Positions 62,433-64,000 of a DNA stretch of 64,000 nt are shown here, in pieces. This DNA comes from Dermabacter vaginalis (lineage in GTDB: Bacteria; Actinomycetota; Actinomycetes; Actinomycetales; Dermabacteraceae). The position numbers were made by a program, and so were the translations under genes. The notes under the pieces are model-generated. The model did no database searches and was not told where the DNA came from. It saw only the letters and a program-made list of their open reading frames with translations. Position 1 is the first letter of the stretch; every line of letters starts with the position of its first letter. The stretch covers positions 2,108,001 through 2,172,000 of the forward strand of contig NZ_CP012117.1 of NCBI RefSeq assembly GCF_001678905.1, read 5' to 3'.

Positions 62433-64000
62433 TCAGGAGACGATCTTGCCGGGGTTGAGGTTCTTGCCCGGGTCCTGAGTCTCGTAGAGGTCACGCATCA
62501 TCTTGACGCCGAGCGGGCCCACCTCTTCCTCAATCCAGGGCTGGTGCTCGGTTCCGACCGCGTGGTGGTGCGAGAGGGTGCCGGCGTGCTTCTGGAACTC
62601 ACTTTGCACCGCATGCTTGATCGCCGTGTACTGCTCGAGCATGACCTCGTTGTTCGCGTAAGGAACGGCGAACGTGAAGTACAGGCATGCACCCTGGTGA
62701 TAGCTGTGGCTCATGTGGCAGAAGAAGAAGCCGGGAATCCCGAGCTCCTCGAGCTTCGCGTAGAACGTGTCGTACACCTTCGAGTGCATCTCGTTGATCC
62801 GTGCCCACGTGGTGCCCGTATCGGAAACGTCGCCGAACACGTTGAGGCCAAGAAGGAAGTCACGAAGGTAGGGAGTATCGAACTTCTTCTGGTCATAGAT
62901 CGCCCCGGGCCCCGCACCGAGAGTAATGCCGCCGGCCTTCTTGACGATCTTCTTCACTGCGGCCTGCTCGCGGCTGATCTGGGCTTTCGACCCCTCGAAG
63001 CACACGTAGCTCATGCACATCTCGTTCTCGGTGTCCCAGCCCTTCTTGCGCAGGTACGCGAAAAGGGTGTCCTGGACCTTACGGGTGATCTCGCCCTTTT
63101 TATCCTTGGGCTCCTTGAGCATCGAGAGGCTAAAGGCGGTCTCGGGGCCGTCGCTCAGGCGCGTGAACACGGGGTGGACTTCGCTACGGGCAATGGCGTG
63201 CATGGCGCGGATGCCGGATTCCCAGTCGGGGAACATGTACGCGATGACGACGCGGTTTTCTGCCATGCGGTGCACGCGCACGGTGCATTCCGTGATGACG
63301 CCGAGGCGGCCTTCGGAGCCGAGGATCATTTCGTGAATGCTCGAGCCGGAGTCGCGGCCGGGAATCGGCTTGGTCTCGACGATCCCGTCGGGGCGCACGA
63401 CCTTGAGTCCTCGCACGATGTCCTCGATGTCGCCGTAGCGATCGGACTGCATGCCGGTCGAGCGGGTCGCAGCCCAGCCACCGAGCGTTGAGTACGTGAA
63501 CGAGTCGGGGAAGTGCCCCATCGTCCATCCGAGCTCGTTGAGCTGCTCTTCGAGGTCCGGGCCGTACACGCCGGCATCGACGCGTGCGAGGCCCGAGGTG
63601 TCGTCGATCGAGATGACCTCGCGCATGCGGCCGAGGTTGATCGTGATGATGGGGCGCTTCTCGTCAACGTTGGGGGTGACCGAGCCGGAGATTGAGGAGC
63701 CGCCGCCGTAGGGAATCGCCACGAGATCGTGCTCGACGATGTAGGCGAGGATTTGCTGGACCTCGTCGTCACTCTTCGGGTAGATCACGGCGTCGACGAT
63801 GCGGGCAAAATCCCCGGTGCGCGCGCGGAACAGGTCGATCACGGAGCGGCCGAAGGAGTGGACGACGCGGTACTCGTCATCATCGAGAAGGTTGTCCTCC
63901 CCCACAATGCCGGCGAGGGCGACGCGGTCCTCGGCACCGAGGCGGCTCGAGGGAACCTCATAGTCGCTCAGCTGCGGCTCCGGCGCCGGCGTGAGCTTCT
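62433..64000 (-). CDS. FAD-linked oxidase, alkylglycerone-phosphate-synthase-like (5' end outside window)
   Basis: The frame is open through base 64000, so the N-terminus is missing. The visible 521 residues contain the PCMH-type FAD site IPYGGGSSISGSV, GHFPDSFTYSTLGGWAATRSTG, RYGDIEDIVRGLKVV and GSEGRLGVITECTVRVH. The C-terminal His-rich block LSHHHAVGTEHQPW and DPGKNLNPGKIV are typical of alkyl-DHAP synthases (AGPS). True AGPS makes ether lipids; bacterial homologues of this family are often uncharacterised oxidoreductases, so I keep the function open. Confidence 0.85.
   Translation of the reverse strand, partial: KLTPAPEPQLSDYEVPSSRLGAEDRVALAGIVGEDNLLDDDEYRVVHSFGRSVIDLFRARTGDFARIVDAVIYPKSDDEVQQILAYIVEHDLVAIPYGGGSSISGSVTPNVDEKRPIITINLGRMREVISIDDTSGLARVDAGVYGPDLEEQLNELGWTMGHFPDSFTYSTLGGWAATRSTGMQSDRYGDIEDIVRGLKVVRPDGIVETKPIPGRDSGSSIHEMILGSEGRLGVITECTVRVHRMAENRVVIAYMFPDWESGIRAMHAIARSEVHPVFTRLSDGPETAFSLSMLKEPKDKKGEITRKVQDTLFAYLRKKGWDTENEMCMSYVCFEGSKAQISREQAAVKKIVKKAGGITLGAGPGAIYDQKKFDTPYLRDFLLGLNVFGDVSDTGTTWARINEMHSKVYDTFYAKLEELGIPGFFFCHMSHSYHQGACLYFTFAVPYANNEVMLEQYTAIKHAVQSEFQKHAGTLSHHHAVGTEHQPWIEEEVGPLGVKMMRDLYETQDPGKNLNPGKIVS

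Overview
The window is a high-GC actinobacterial chromosome segment. The evidence is a complete coproporphyrin-type heme cluster with HemQ, an FhaA-FhaB-PstP-RodA-PbpA-PknA-PknB cell-division/kinase cluster followed by CrgA, a class E sortase, LGFP and NlpC/P60 envelope proteins, an LppM-like lipoprotein pair and frequent GTG/TTG starts. A member of the Micrococcales, possibly close to Dermabacteraceae, would fit. The genus call is only an impression.

Layout. 1-4365: 3' end of a metallophosphoesterase, tRNA-Pro, a structured leader in front of a repeat-rich NlpC/P60 hydrolase, and a GH20-fold protein whose catalytic residues are altered. 4378-7863: a secreted, membrane-anchored protein with CshA-like repeats, and a maltokinase. 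7847-18748: an SMC-like condensin/Wadjet-type gene set. It consists of tgt-jetA and jetB-jetC on the minus strand. A plus-strand block of small four-helix membrane genes, one pseudogene and a 131-bp direct repeat sits between jetA and jetB. No jetD is present in the window. 18862-31268: a surface-glycan island with two SGNH-fused acyltransferases, a DUF6541-like membrane protein, three family-2 glycosyltransferases, a flippase-like protein and an M18 aminopeptidase. 31299-42056: heme biosynthesis, with hemA divergent from hemE-hemY-hemQ-hemH-hemC-hemD-hemB-hemL and an unknown gene at each end. 42191-44925: an LGFP/NlpC/P60 hydrolase and a lipoprotein. 44935-48245: a minus-strand operon of a serine hydrolase, a UDP-sulfoquinovose synthase (SQD1 type) and an SQD2-like glycosyltransferase. 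48344-57873: the FHA/PASTA-kinase operon ending in a TrpG/PabA-type amidotransferase. 57934-64000: sortase E with a small membrane protein, CrgA, an SGNH hydrolase, two tandem LppM-like lipoproteins, tRNA-Arg and the 3' part of an alkylglycerone-phosphate-synthase-like flavoprotein.

How the genes work together. Much of the window deals with building and remodelling the envelope: RodA/PbpA under PknA/PknB/PstP control, two NlpC/P60 hydrolases, acylated glycans and a predicted sulfoquinovose pathway. The heme cluster should take glutamyl-tRNA to heme b. The most unusual regions are the JetABC set without a nuclease subunit, broken up by an expanding membrane-protein family, and the predicted sulfolipid/sulfoglycan operon.
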